A DNA stretch of 34,992 bases from an uncultured Eubacteriales bacterium (GTDB taxonomy: Bacteria; Bacillota; Clostridia; Lachnospirales; Lachnospiraceae). Below, one piece after another: positions 15,039 through 23,377 of the stretch. Under the pieces are notes generated by a model, which ran no database searches, was not told the DNA's origin, and was given only the letters and a program-made list of their open reading frames with translations. A program made the translations under genes and the position numbers. The stretch's first letter is position 1; each line of letters begins with the position of its first letter. The stretch is taken from contig OMZX01000045.1 in NCBI GenBank assembly GCA_900315665.1, forward strand, positions 1-34,992, given 5' to 3'.

Positions 15039-16713
15039 TCACTTCAGGTTGAACCGGCCGATGAGGTTCTTCATCGTGGTTGCCTGTGATGCAAGCTCCT
15101 CGGAGGTTGCAGCACTCTGCTCGGACGTTGCGGAGTTCGTCTGTACAACGGCAGAAATCTGGTCGAGGCCTTCGGTTACATGCTGTACACCCTCGGACTG
15201 CAGCTTCGAATCCTCTGAAATGTCAGAGATGATATTCTGTACCTTCTGTGTATTTTCAGATACCGTCGCCATCGCATCCATCGCTTCCTGCGTGATCTTG
15301 GCACCACGTTCAACTGCCTGCGTAGACTCGATAATCAGGCTCTCTGTATTCTTTGCAGCCTCAGAGGATCTCTTTGCAAGATTTCCGACTTCGTCCGCAA
15401 CAACAGCGAAGCCCTTGCCGGCCTGTCCGGCTCTTGCTGCCTCGATGGAAGCGTTCAAAGAAAGAATATTTGTCTGGAAGGCAATATCATTGATGGTCTT
15501 AATAATCGAGGAAATCTTCTCAGATTTCTCTTTGATCTCCTCCATCGCACCTTCGAGATCCTTCATCTTCTGATCGGATACGACGACTGCACTGCCTGCT
15601 GCCCTTGAAAGCTCCGCAGCAGTAGCGGATCTGTTGGCATTGTTCTGAATCTTACCCGTAATATCATCCATGTTCGTGGAAAGATTCTCCATCGTGTTGG
15701 CCTGCTCGGTCGAGCCCTGTGCAAGGTTCTGCGCACCGCTCGATACCTGATCCGCACCGCTGTCTACCTGGTTTGCTGCGTCAGAGATATCGCGGAGTGT
15801 ACGATTCAGTTCTACTGTCAGATGCTCATAATTATCCTTGAGCTCTCGGAACTGACCCTTGTATTCTCGCTCGAGATCATAGGTCAGATTGCCATCTGCA
15901 ATTTCATGCATCGCATGAGACAGCTCATCGATATAGCCCTGGTAATCCTTCAGCTGTGTGATGGTCTTCCGAAGAGAATCTGCCAGGAATCCGATCTCGT
16001 TTGTACTGTGGAAGGAAAGATCCACATCAAAAGAACCATTGGCGATGCCATCGGCTGCTTTCGTAATACGACCGATCGGTGTTGAAATCAATCTATGCAG
16101 GAAAAATGCAAGTAATACGGCAATCAGTACGATCATAATTACCATAATGGCGAAGCAGATTCCGCGGAATACATAAAAATCATGCAATACAGTCGCTTTA
16201 TCGACGACAGAAACCAGCGTCCAATCCATGCCCGGAATCGTCGCAACCGCTACCGAATAGGTCTTGCCATCAGAACCCTTGACGTTTACAGGATCTGTGC
16301 TGTTCTGACCAGCTGCCTTTGCAATCTCCGTGAGGAAAGCATCGTCCGTATGGTCACTGACATTCTGGCCATTGAGACTGCCGTCGCCATAGGAAAGGAT
16401 CACATCACCATCGAGACTTTGAGATGAGGTCTAGACGTCCGGCTACCTTATAGAGGACCTTATCGATTTGCAGTGCGATAGCCTCACTGTGATCTTCCGT
16501 TTCCTGTTGAAGACTATATTCTGCCTGCTCATCGATGATATTCTGTGCATTATACGAAAGAAACAGAATTGAAAATACGATGGCTATTGCGATAACCGGT
16601 ACGATTACCAGCAGCACTTCATTTACGATCGACGTCCGCTTGCCGGATGCAAGCATCTTCACCTTCTGCGCTTTCTTTGCCTGTTTTAAAACGTTCTTCT
16701 CTTTCTCCTCCAT
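15039..16713 (-). pseudogene. Methyl-accepting chemotaxis protein, broken in the sensor domain
   Basis: The 5' part has a Lys/Glu-rich start, a membrane helix (VLLVIVPVIAIAIVFSILFL) and about 50 sensor residues, then runs out of frame at about 16425 (stop at 16405). The other frame resumes with [13 protein letters not shown] of a dCache sensor. It then has a second membrane helix, a HAMP domain and a full signalling domain with [20 protein letters not shown] and [11 protein letters not shown]. The extracellular part is only ~135 residues instead of ~240, so the break is a deletion of about 100 residues that also shifts the frame. The start at 16713 is preferred for its AAAGGG site; one 18 nt upstream is possible. 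Signalling domain intact, ligand sensing lost. Confidence 0.85.
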
Positions 16714-17124
16714 ATGATTAACCCTTTCCATGTTCTGCCTGACGTCAGGTTTATTTCTGGCGCCTTAATGATAAGTAAAAGTAATAAAAAGAGAACGCTT
16801 TTTGCTTTTCGGCCAAATTTTATAATAGTATAAGTTCAATAAAGTGAAATCTTCAAGACCTGAGCGCTGAAATCCGATATGATAAATTTCGATAGCTGTT
16901 ATGAAATATTGCTGTTCCAAATTTGATCTAAGCGCACACAGTATCATTTGAACCCGTACTGAACAAAAAAGATCAAGGGAAATATCTTCGGAGGTTTTCC
17001 TCCGATAGATAATCTCCCTTGATCCATCTATAAAGTTTAGCACAAATAGCTTTACACTTTTTGTTCGACAGAATAACGTTCTTTTATAATAATTGGCAAG
17101 AGTCAAATTTATTCTGATTAATTT
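16714..17124. other. 411-bp intergenic region
   Basis: It contains the chemoreceptor leader, with a perfect 12-bp palindrome CCTGACGTCAGG at 16738-16749, and the terminator of the solute-binding-protein gene at 16964-17024. The rest is A/T-rich, with no gene-like frame having a ribosome site. Confidence 0.55.
16964..17024 (-). terminator. Terminator of the solute-binding protein gene
   Basis: Outer arms GATCAAGGGA (16971-16980) and TCCCTTGATC (17015-17024) and an inner TCGGAGG/CCTCCGA stem form a long hairpin, followed on the minus strand by TTTTTT. Confidence 0.92.
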
Positions 17125-18324
17125 TTATCCCTTAAAATCACTTACAGAATAATAGAAGTCGTCTCCTGGCAGTGTGCCACCGATTGCCTTTGGATTTGCA
17201 TCAAAAAGCGTCTGTAAATATCCGGAAAGCGCTGTCTTCATCGTCTCATCCGTGAGGCAGGTCATCCCGCACTTCGGAATCGCCGGAAGGATGGCTTCCT
17301 TTTTCTCAGCAATGCCATACTTTGCAGCAAGCTCTGCCGTGGAATCAGCGTCTTCTATAGCCATCTTCGCACTAGCTGCCTGAAGTGCTACAAAATGTGC
17401 AACATCCGCTTCATGCTCCTTCAGAAAATCATTACGGACGATGGTCACCCCGGTCAGGAACCGAGAGCCGTCTGTCGTAACCTCATTCCAGGCATCTGTA
17501 TAGGAGAACGCCTCATGATAAGCCGGGTTCTTCTTCGCTGCGACCGTCGCAAAGGGTTGCGGGAGCATCGCGATGATGGAACTGTCTTCAGTCATCTTCG
17601 AAACAACCTCTGTCGATTCCGATGCAAAGGTCACATTACAATCTGTAACACCATTCTTTTCCAGAAGATAATTCAGCGCATATTCCGGTGTCGCGCCTTG
17701 TCCTGTTGTAATAACCGTCTTTCCGGAAAGATCCTTCACAGACTTTACAGAATCATCCGCACTCAGGCAATAAATCACGCCAAGTGTGTTGATATCAATG
17801 ACAGAAATGCCACCCTTGGTCTTGTTGTAAAGAACAGATGCAAGATTTGCCGGTACCAGTGCAATGTCAAGATTTCCGCCGGCAATCGCAGAGACGATCG
17901 CATCCGGCTGCGTCTGCATATCAAAAGTAAACTTGCCGAGAGAACTGTCATTCGCTGCATCCTCTTCAAGATGCAGAAGTCCGATGGTTGTCGGGCCTTT
18001 TAGGGATCCGACACGAACCTCTGTGTCATCAAACGGGATAGCTGCGGCATATGCCTTCAGTTCATCCGTCGACATATTCTCAAAATCAAGGCTCTCCACC
18101 TCTTTTGCTGCTTCTGTCGCCGCCTCCGTCGTTTCGGCTTCTGTAGTCGCTGCCTCCGTAGCAGCCGCTGTGGTTGCAGCTTCAGTCATTGCTTCTGTGG
18201 CAGCTGCCGTTGTAGCCTCTGTCGCTGCCGCTGTCGTCGAAGCCGTATTGCTTCCGCCACAGGCATTCAGTGTCCCCGCAGCCAGGATAGCCGCCAGCAC
18301 AATCGATGTAAAACGTTTCTTCAT
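17125..18324 (-). CDS. ABC transporter solute-binding lipoprotein (NMT1/TauA-like)
   Basis: The 399-residue product has a lipoprotein signal (MKKRFTSIVLAAILAAGTLNAC, lipid attachment at the Cys). A low-complexity Thr/Ala/Glu linker of ~50 residues made of repeated TTAAATEA-like units follows. The rest is a periplasmic-binding-protein fold with PDAIVSAIAGGNLDIALVP, SVKDLSGKTVITTGQGATPE and KMTEDSSIIAMLPQP, as in nitrate/sulfonate/taurine/thiamine-precursor binding proteins. The start at 18324 follows GGGAGG. No permease or ATPase gene is adjacent: a terminator follows and the TM1266-like gene lies upstream. It must use components encoded elsewhere or is an orphan remnant. Confidence 0.88.
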   Translation of the reverse strand: MKKRFTSIVLAAILAAGTLNACGGSNTASTTAAATEATTAAATEAMTEAATTAAATEAATTEAETTEAATEAAKEVESLDFENMSTDELKAYAAAIPFDDTEVRVGSLKGPTTIGLLHLEEDAANDSSLGKFTFDMQTQPDAIVSAIAGGNLDIALVPANLASVLYNKTKGGISVIDINTLGVIYCLSADDSVKSVKDLSGKTVITTGQGATPEYALNYLLEKNGVTDCNVTFASESTEVVSKMTEDSSIIAMLPQPFATVAAKKNPAYHEAFSYTDAWNEVTTDGSRFLTGVTIVRNDFLKEHEADVAHFVALQAASAKMAIEDADSTAELAAKYGIAEKKEAILPAIPKCGMTCLTDETMKTALSGYLQTLFDANPKAIGGTLPGDDFYYSVSDFKG

Positions 18325-18469
18325 GATATATCCTCCCATATTGCTCTTTCAGTCAGTGTAAAAATGCTTTTCCCACACCGCCTTTTTGCTTTGATCATAC
18401 CGAGATAAGCATTACTGCATGAGCCACTGATATAGTCTGCAACACAGCAGCGCTATTGTCTGTTAGATA

Positions 18470-18715
18470 CTACACATTTGAATATGCAGCCTTTACACTT
18501 ACGCCATCAAGTTGTCCGAGCTTACCGGAAAGCCCGCTGATAAAGGGCTGCGGCGCATCGACAACCAGGCTGATGACATTGACATTTTTCTTGTGATAGG
18601 GGATGCCCATTCGTCCGACAATATAGGCACGTGCCTCATGAAGGGTTTCATTGACCTTTTCTACAGAATCTTCATTTTCAATGATGATTGCCAATACAGC
18701 AACTCTAGTTTCCAT
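18470..18715 (-). CDS. TM1266-family putative iron-only hydrogenase system regulator
   Basis: The 81-residue product matches the TM1266 type: METRVAVLAIIIENEDSVEKVNE, YIVGRMGIPYHKKNVNVISLVV, then SGLSGKLGQLDGVSVKAAYS. It is an ACT/NikR-C-like fold usually encoded with [FeFe]-hydrogenase maturation genes (hydE, hydF, hydG); its role in regulation is presumed from that context. No maturation gene is present here, so it is out of its usual neighbourhood. A GGAAAGGA ribosome site and an upstream terminator-like hairpin are visible. Confidence 0.85.
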   Translation of the reverse strand: METRVAVLAIIIENEDSVEKVNETLHEARAYIVGRMGIPYHKKNVNVISLVVDAPQPFISGLSGKLGQLDGVSVKAAYSNV

Positions 18716-18737
18716 GATTTTTTCCTTTCCTCTACAT

Positions 18738-18768
18738 GAAAAACTTCCTGCCCTTCTGAGCAGGAAGA
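18738..18768 (-). terminator. Terminator or leader attenuator before the TM1266-like gene
   Basis: CTTCCTGC (18744-18751) and GCAGGAAG (18760-18767) form a stem followed on the minus strand by TTTTT. It is only ~23 nt upstream of the start at 18715, so it could either end garK read-through or attenuate this gene. Confidence 0.75.
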
Positions 18769-18903
18769 TAATGATTACAAAAAACCATTCTTTCTGACTC
18801 AGATCTGTACCTTTGCCGTCAAGAAATTTTATTGCCTTATGGTATGATATTTGCGCGACCGATTATACTACAAGCTTTTAAAAAGTTCCACATAAAGATA
18901 ATC

Positions 18904-18937
18904 ATAGCGGGGTCAGAATTAATTCTGACCCCGCTAT
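18904..18937. repeat. Perfect 34-bp palindrome after garK
   Basis: The 34 bases are identical to their own reverse complement, with the core GGGGTCAGAATTAATTCTG and flanking ATAGC/GCTAT. It lies 22 bp beyond the garK stop and has no T run, so it may be a REP-like or 3'-end stabilising element rather than a simple terminator. Confidence 0.93.
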
Positions 18938-18959
18938 CGGAGCATATCTATAATAAAAT

Positions 18960-20102
18960 TTACTTCATCATCGTACGTCCGATCTCAATCATCCGGAACA
19001 TCCGGACAGCTCCCTTATAATAGAGGTTTTCAGCATCGGAAAGTGCCTTCTCAAGCGGCATCGGACCATCCACCGTCGTCATCAGCGAGTCGATACCATG
19101 AGCGTAGATCTTGTCATAATCCTTTCCAAGACTTCCGGAAAGGCCAACTACCGGTACGCCATGTTTCTTCGAACGGTCGCCTACGCCCTGCATCACCTTA
19201 CCGAAGCAGGATTGCCAGTCTGTACGGCCCTCACCGGTCACGACGAGATCACAGCCATCGACCAGCTCATCAAAGTGAATTAGGTCAAGTACTGTATCGA
19301 TACCGGACTTCATCTCCGCATGCAGGAAGACATGAAGCGCAGCACCTAAACCACCGGCTGCGCCGGTACCCTGAACTGTATCCGGGTCAATGCCAAATTT
19401 CCGGATCAAGACTTCTTTATAGTTCTTCATCCCAGCTTCCAACTGATCAAGAATTTCCGGTGTACCGCCCTTCTGTTTACCGAAGGTATAGGTTGCGCCA
19501 TCCGGTCCTGTCAAAGGATTCGTTACGTCACACATTACCGTAAAATGTGCATTTTTTACCTCAGGAATCATGCCTGACACATCGATATCCCTAACCTTTG
19601 CAAGGTCCTCTCCGCAACCAGTCAAGGCTACACCATCTGCATCCAGATAACGAATGCCTAGTGCAGAAGCAAAGCCCATGCCGCCATCATTGGTCGCAGA
19701 TCCGCCGATCGCAATAGAAATGTCTGTATACCCTGCCTGCAGTGCTGCCTTTACGAGTTCGCCTGTTCCATAAGTTGTCGTCTTCAGCGGATTTCTCTTT
19801 TCCTCCGGTACCATCGGAAGTCCGGATGCTGCGGCCATCTCGAGGACAGCCTCTGTATCCGAAAGCTTTCCATAGAAGCTCTTCTCCGGCTCCATCAGCG
19901 GTCCGTGAACCGTAACCGGGATAATTTCGCCCTTTCTTGCCTTCACGACCGCTTCGACAGTACCTTCACCGCCGTCAGCCACTGGCACACCCGCGGTTTC
20001 ACATTCTCCGAAAACCTCCCGTGCCGCCTTTCCGAGCAGCTCGATTGTCTGATCGCTGGAAAGTGTTCCCTTAAAGGAGTCCGATGCAAATAAAAGCTTC
20101 AT
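18960..20102 (-). CDS. garK: Glycerate kinase, type 1 (GarK/GlxK family)
   Basis: The enzyme phosphorylates D-glycerate, the last step of galactarate/glucarate breakdown. The 380-residue product shows the family signatures FASDSFKGTLSS (3-14), PVADGGEGT (about 41-49), IAIGGSATNDGGMGFA, GTGAAGGLGAA and VVTGEGRTDWQS. Length is normal. The start at 20102 has a modest GAGGA site; eight upstream in-frame codons are disfavoured because LLFASDSFKGT is the conserved N-terminus. It is the most distal gene of the minus-strand hexarate cluster, downstream of garR and the aldolase. Confidence 0.95.
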   Translation of the reverse strand: MKLLFASDSFKGTLSSDQTIELLGKAAREVFGECETAGVPVADGGEGTVEAVVKARKGEIIPVTVHGPLMEPEKSFYGKLSDTEAVLEMAAASGLPMVPEEKRNPLKTTTYGTGELVKAALQAGYTDISIAIGGSATNDGGMGFASALGIRYLDADGVALTGCGEDLAKVRDIDVSGMIPEVKNAHFTVMCDVTNPLTGPDGATYTFGKQKGGTPEILDQLEAGMKNYKEVLIRKFGIDPDTVQGTGAAGGLGAALHVFLHAEMKSGIDTVLDLIHFDELVDGCDLVVTGEGRTDWQSCFGKVMQGVGDRSKKHGVPVVGLSGSLGKDYDKIYAHGIDSLMTTVDGPMPLEKALSDAENLYYKGAVRMFRMIEIGRTMMK

Positions 20103-20218
20103 GTTGTTTTCCTCGTCTTTCTTCAAGTAAAACTTTTTGATACAAGTAAAATTTTTGCTCTGAGAACCATTCTTTTACATTAGAGCCGTCTGCTTGACAG
20201 ATTGAATGACTAAGTTCC

Positions 20219-20598
20219 TCAGAATTTGAAAAGATTCAGTCCCGTACCAGTAATCTGATCCTTTTCTCTTCCGACTGTACCGTCTACAACTGTGATGAAA
20301 ATCTCAGCCGTTCCCCCGATTGTCACCTCTGTAAGATGCCCGCCAAAGGCTCTTCCCTGATCATCTGCCACATTGATATGTACATGAAGATATGGCTTTC
20401 CATCCATCTCCGTGATGCTGCCAATCAGTGCTGTGATTTCCAAAGCCTGATTTAACTCTGTCTTCATATATTTCTGCGCCGGTACATCATAGAGCCCCAT
20501 CACCACATGATCCGCTGCGCCCAGTCCGGAAATCGAAGCCGTATGAATGCTCTCTTTTTCTGCAACTGCAAGAAGGCTCCAAATCTTCTGTACTCCAT
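20219..20598 (-). pseudogene. PPC-domain (DUF296) DNA-binding protein, frameshifted near its start
   Basis: A strong GGGAGG site precedes ATG 20598, which opens with MEYRRFG, a typical start of PPC-domain proteins, but this frame leaves the family after seven codons. From there the next frame gives SLLAVAEKESIHTASISGLG, YLHVHINVADDQGRAFGGHL and VTIGGTAEIFI, the rest of the domain, to 20219. About 16 residues (the usual GEEIVE region) are missing at the join, so a small deletion shifted the frame. A longer reading from ATG 20632 stays open by chance but has no ribosome site. The domain binds DNA or small ligands; its role in the cluster is unknown. Confidence 0.75.
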
Positions 20599-20715
20599 CA
20601 TATCCTCCCATCGATAATGCATGTATTTTCAAGTCTATATTTTGCTCTGTTAAGCTTACCGTAAATCTATTTTATCCTGCTAAATTATACTAATATAAAT
20701 ACGCGTTTATGCGTA

Positions 20716-22212
20716 TCATATTCCGTATTCCTTGATCTTTCTCCAGAGTGTCGCCCGACTGATACCGAGTTTCTCCGCGGTCTTTTCCCGGTTGCCCATC
20801 GTCTCCGACAGCGCCGCAAGAATCCTATCCCGTTCGACTGCCTTCTCCGTCCACTCCTGTCCTCTGCCAATGCTCACATCAGGCACTTGAACTTTCATTT
20901 CCGGATAAAGCTGTGTATATAAATCCCGGATTTCCTCTGCTTTAATCGTCCGGTGTTCTGTCGTCAGTACAAGCCGCTCTATAAAGCTTTCAAGCTGCAC
21001 CCGTCCGAAACTCCAGTGAAATCCTTCGAGAACCCGCAGGTCCTCCTTGGTCAACACCAAAAACTTTCCATATTTTTCACAGATGGAACGTAAATACAGC
21101 TCTGAAAGATATGAAACATCTTCCTTTGTTTCTTCCAATGACGGAATCCTGATCATAAAGGGTGATACTCTGGCATAAAGCTCTGGTACAAGAACATCTC
21201 TTAGCTCTCGCTTCCTCGTGACAAATACCACATGATGAAACAGCATCACCTCTGGCAGACGCTGCTGCGAAGCCGCATCCAGATTCTCTACGAAATTGAT
21301 CTCAAGCGTTCCCTTAGAAGCCTCCTGCAGCTTCCCATTTTTCCCGTACAATGCCTCATAGGATGATACCCCGGGCACACAATCGAAGCTTACAAGCTTT
21401 TCCCTCGAATGCTTAGAATGATTATGGATCGCATTTGCAAAGGCTCTGTACAATGTACCATCTGTCTCACTAAGGAGCTTCGGACATTCGCCAAAGGACA
21501 GCTTCTCCGCCAGATCTACCGTACTCTGCATAGCGGCACTATGATACGGGAAGTTCACAAAGGAAGCAGTCACAGCTTCCTTTTCCGGAGAAAGAGCTTT
21601 CTTTTTCCCAATCGTCTTCTCCGAATCCCGCTGCTCTCCATCAAACGCTTCTCCCAGGCGAAAGGCTTCCACGACAGCTGAGCGTACCGCATCCTCTGTA
21701 TTCGTCAGAAAAAGTGATGGCACACCGGCACGATCTGCAACACTGCAGACGGTTTCACCACCGATGATGAGATCCGCTTTATCCTCGACAGCCTGTCTTG
21801 CCGTCGTCTTCAGAAGCTCCGGATTCTGTATGAGATACTCACGAAGGTGTACACCGCAGGCATCTCCGAGGCCTGTCATATCACAGGCCATATTCCGGAA
21901 CATCACGATCGCAATTTCAGGTATCTTCTTCCTGACGATCCGTTTTCCATGCTCGAGAATACTGCTGATTCCGCTTCTCGTTGCGACGATCTCCACGACC
22001 GGAATATCCGTATACTGCTTGATCATCGTCGCCTGTAAGCCTCGTGCGATGATAATATCAGCACCGGCACTAATGACCTGTCTTGCTTCAGTCACCGCAT
22101 CCTCTGTTTCGATCACCTTCATATAAAAAAGTGATTTCTTCATCTCCTGCAGCACATCATGCGTCAGTCGGAACAGCTCATCATTCGGTACAAGCAACGC
22201 AATATTTGCCAT
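20716..22212 (-). CDS. PrpR_N-type regulator with degenerate AAA+ domain and Fis HTH
   Basis: The 498-residue protein has a PrpR_N-like sensor (about 1-190: IALLVPNDEL, ISAGADIIIARGLQATMI, DLIIGGETVCSVAD), a central AAA+-like region and a C-terminal Fis-type HTH (NREKTAEKLGISRATLWRKIKEYG). In the central region the Walker A place reads SETDGTLYRAFANAIHNHS instead of GE.G.GKE.....AIH, and the sigma-54 contact loop GAFTGA is replaced by GKNGKLQEA. It therefore probably neither hydrolyses ATP nor activates sigma-54 promoters. AGGAGG precedes the start at 22212. Position suggests control of the hexarate genes by a small acid or phosphate ester. Confidence 0.88.
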   Translation of the reverse strand: MANIALLVPNDELFRLTHDVLQEMKKSLFYMKVIETEDAVTEARQVISAGADIIIARGLQATMIKQYTDIPVVEIVATRSGISSILEHGKRIVRKKIPEIAIVMFRNMACDMTGLGDACGVHLREYLIQNPELLKTTARQAVEDKADLIIGGETVCSVADRAGVPSLFLTNTEDAVRSAVVEAFRLGEAFDGEQRDSEKTIGKKKALSPEKEAVTASFVNFPYHSAAMQSTVDLAEKLSFGECPKLLSETDGTLYRAFANAIHNHSKHSREKLVSFDCVPGVSSYEALYGKNGKLQEASKGTLEINFVENLDAASQQRLPEVMLFHHVVFVTRKRELRDVLVPELYARVSPFMIRIPSLEETKEDVSYLSELYLRSICEKYGKFLVLTKEDLRVLEGFHWSFGRVQLESFIERLVLTTEHRTIKAEEIRDLYTQLYPEMKVQVPDVSIGRGQEWTEKAVERDRILAALSETMGNREKTAEKLGISRATLWRKIKEYGI

Positions 22213-22380
22213 AAAAGCCTCCTGTTGCAAAATATTTCAGTCCATTTCATATTGTACCACAGAAGGCTCATAAGCACATATTTAATTTTCCAATGACTCC
22301 TTCATCCGACTTCGCACAGATGTTTTATCCGTGCCTGTTTGATCATTCTGCAAACCCTAGATGATGTGAAAAGAAAGTCA

Positions 22381-23280
22381 TCAGATCAGTCCCGCTTCCT
22401 TCATGACCTTCTTGAAATAATCAAGTGTAGCTTCATTCGTCGTCGGGAGAGATGGCAGATACGGATCACCGACCTCCTGACCACGGATATTTGCCATATC
22501 CTTCGCAGCGACAGGGAAGGAAGCCTTATCCATCGCAAGACGTACCGGATTCAGCTTGAACTGTGCCTCACGGGAACCCGCATAGTCACCGGCAACAAAC
22601 TTCTGATAGACATCCTCGATGAGTCCTGGCATGAAGTTACCTGCCGTGCAGACACCGCCGACAGCACCGACGCAGAGCGATGCATAAAGAAGAGTATCCT
22701 TACCGCCGAAAACCTTGAAATCAACATCGCGGTTTCTTCTGACGCATTCCTCGGTCAGTGTGATGTCTCCGGATGTGTCCTTCATCCCGACGATGTTCTC
22801 TACATCATGCGCAAGCTCGGTCACGATGTCAGCATTGAGACCATAGCCTACACGGCCGGGATTGTTGTAAAGAAGAACCGGTGTCTCCGGAATTGCTTCT
22901 GCGATTGCTTTGAAATGGCGGTAGAGCTCGTCATGGGTCGGCTTCAGAAACATCGGCTGAAGCACGGAGACGCAAGCAGCGCCATTTGTGACAGCCATCT
23001 TCGCGAGGCGGATCGCCTTCTTCGTATTGATGGCGCCTATACCGAAGTATACCGGAACACGGCCTGCTGCCTGCGAAACCATGATCTTTAAGCCTCTCTC
23101 CATCTCATCCTCTTCGAGCTGATAGAACTCGCCGTTCGAGCCGAAGGCAAGGATGCCCTGGAGACCATTTTCGATGACAAAATCAACCTGCTTCCGCATA
23201 CCGGCTTCATCGATCTTTTCATCCTTATCGATCACGGTGATGATCGGAACGACAACGCCCTTAATGAACTCTGTATTCAT
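22381..23280 (-). CDS. DHDPS-family Schiff-base aldolase, probably for 5-keto-4-deoxyglucarate
   Basis: The 299-residue TIM barrel has the class I DapA/NanA features: GSNGEFYQL (G-x-x-GE substrate loop, about 47-55), catalytic Tyr in VLLYNNPGRVG, Schiff-base Lys in NIVGMKDTSGD and GGVCTAGNF. In this family the carboxylate of pyruvate is bound and a C-C bond is made or cut. Located between the PrpR-like regulator and garR, with garK and garD in the same region, the likely job is cleavage of 5-keto-4-deoxyglucarate to pyruvate and tartronate semialdehyde. That step is done by the unrelated GarL in E. coli, and GarL is absent here. A 4-hydroxy-tetrahydrodipicolinate synthase role is less likely from context. 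Confidence 0.85.
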   Translation of the reverse strand: MNTEFIKGVVVPIITVIDKDEKIDEAGMRKQVDFVIENGLQGILAFGSNGEFYQLEEDEMERGLKIMVSQAAGRVPVYFGIGAINTKKAIRLAKMAVTNGAACVSVLQPMFLKPTHDELYRHFKAIAEAIPETPVLLYNNPGRVGYGLNADIVTELAHDVENIVGMKDTSGDITLTEECVRRNRDVDFKVFGGKDTLLYASLCVGAVGGVCTAGNFMPGLIEDVYQKFVAGDYAGSREAQFKLNPVRLAMDKASFPVAAKDMANIRGQEVGDPYLPSLPTTNEATLDYFKKVMKEAGLI

Positions 23281-23298
23281 GTTTTTCTCCTTTTATAA

Positions 23299-23344
23299 AG
23301 GCCGACTCCGGAAGAGCAAATGCTCTCGATCCGGACGCCGGCCT
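23299..23344. repeat. Intergenic hairpin between garR and the aldolase gene
   Basis: Arms AGGCCG..TCCGGA and TCCGGA..CCGGCCT enclose an inner AGAGCA/TGCTCT stem. No T run follows on the minus strand, so it may be an mRNA-processing or stabilising structure within the operon. Confidence 0.7.
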
Positions 23345-23377
23345 ATTTACTTTGAACGTATTCTGATTTCTAAACGA

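Noticed and set aside
16765-17106. 113-codon frame on the minus strand
   Set aside because: It spans the solute-binding-protein terminator, has no ribosome site and has composition typical of A/T-rich intergenic DNA.
18115-18255. Possible tandem-repeat array in the solute-binding protein gene
   Set aside because: The repeats are degenerate Ala/Thr/Glu codons of a lipoprotein linker, a common low-complexity tether, not a DNA repeat array or CRISPR.
20599-20632. ATG 20632 as the start of the PPC-domain gene
   Set aside because: No ribosome site, and the residues before SLLAVAEK do not fit the family; MEYRRFG at 20598 does but is in another frame.
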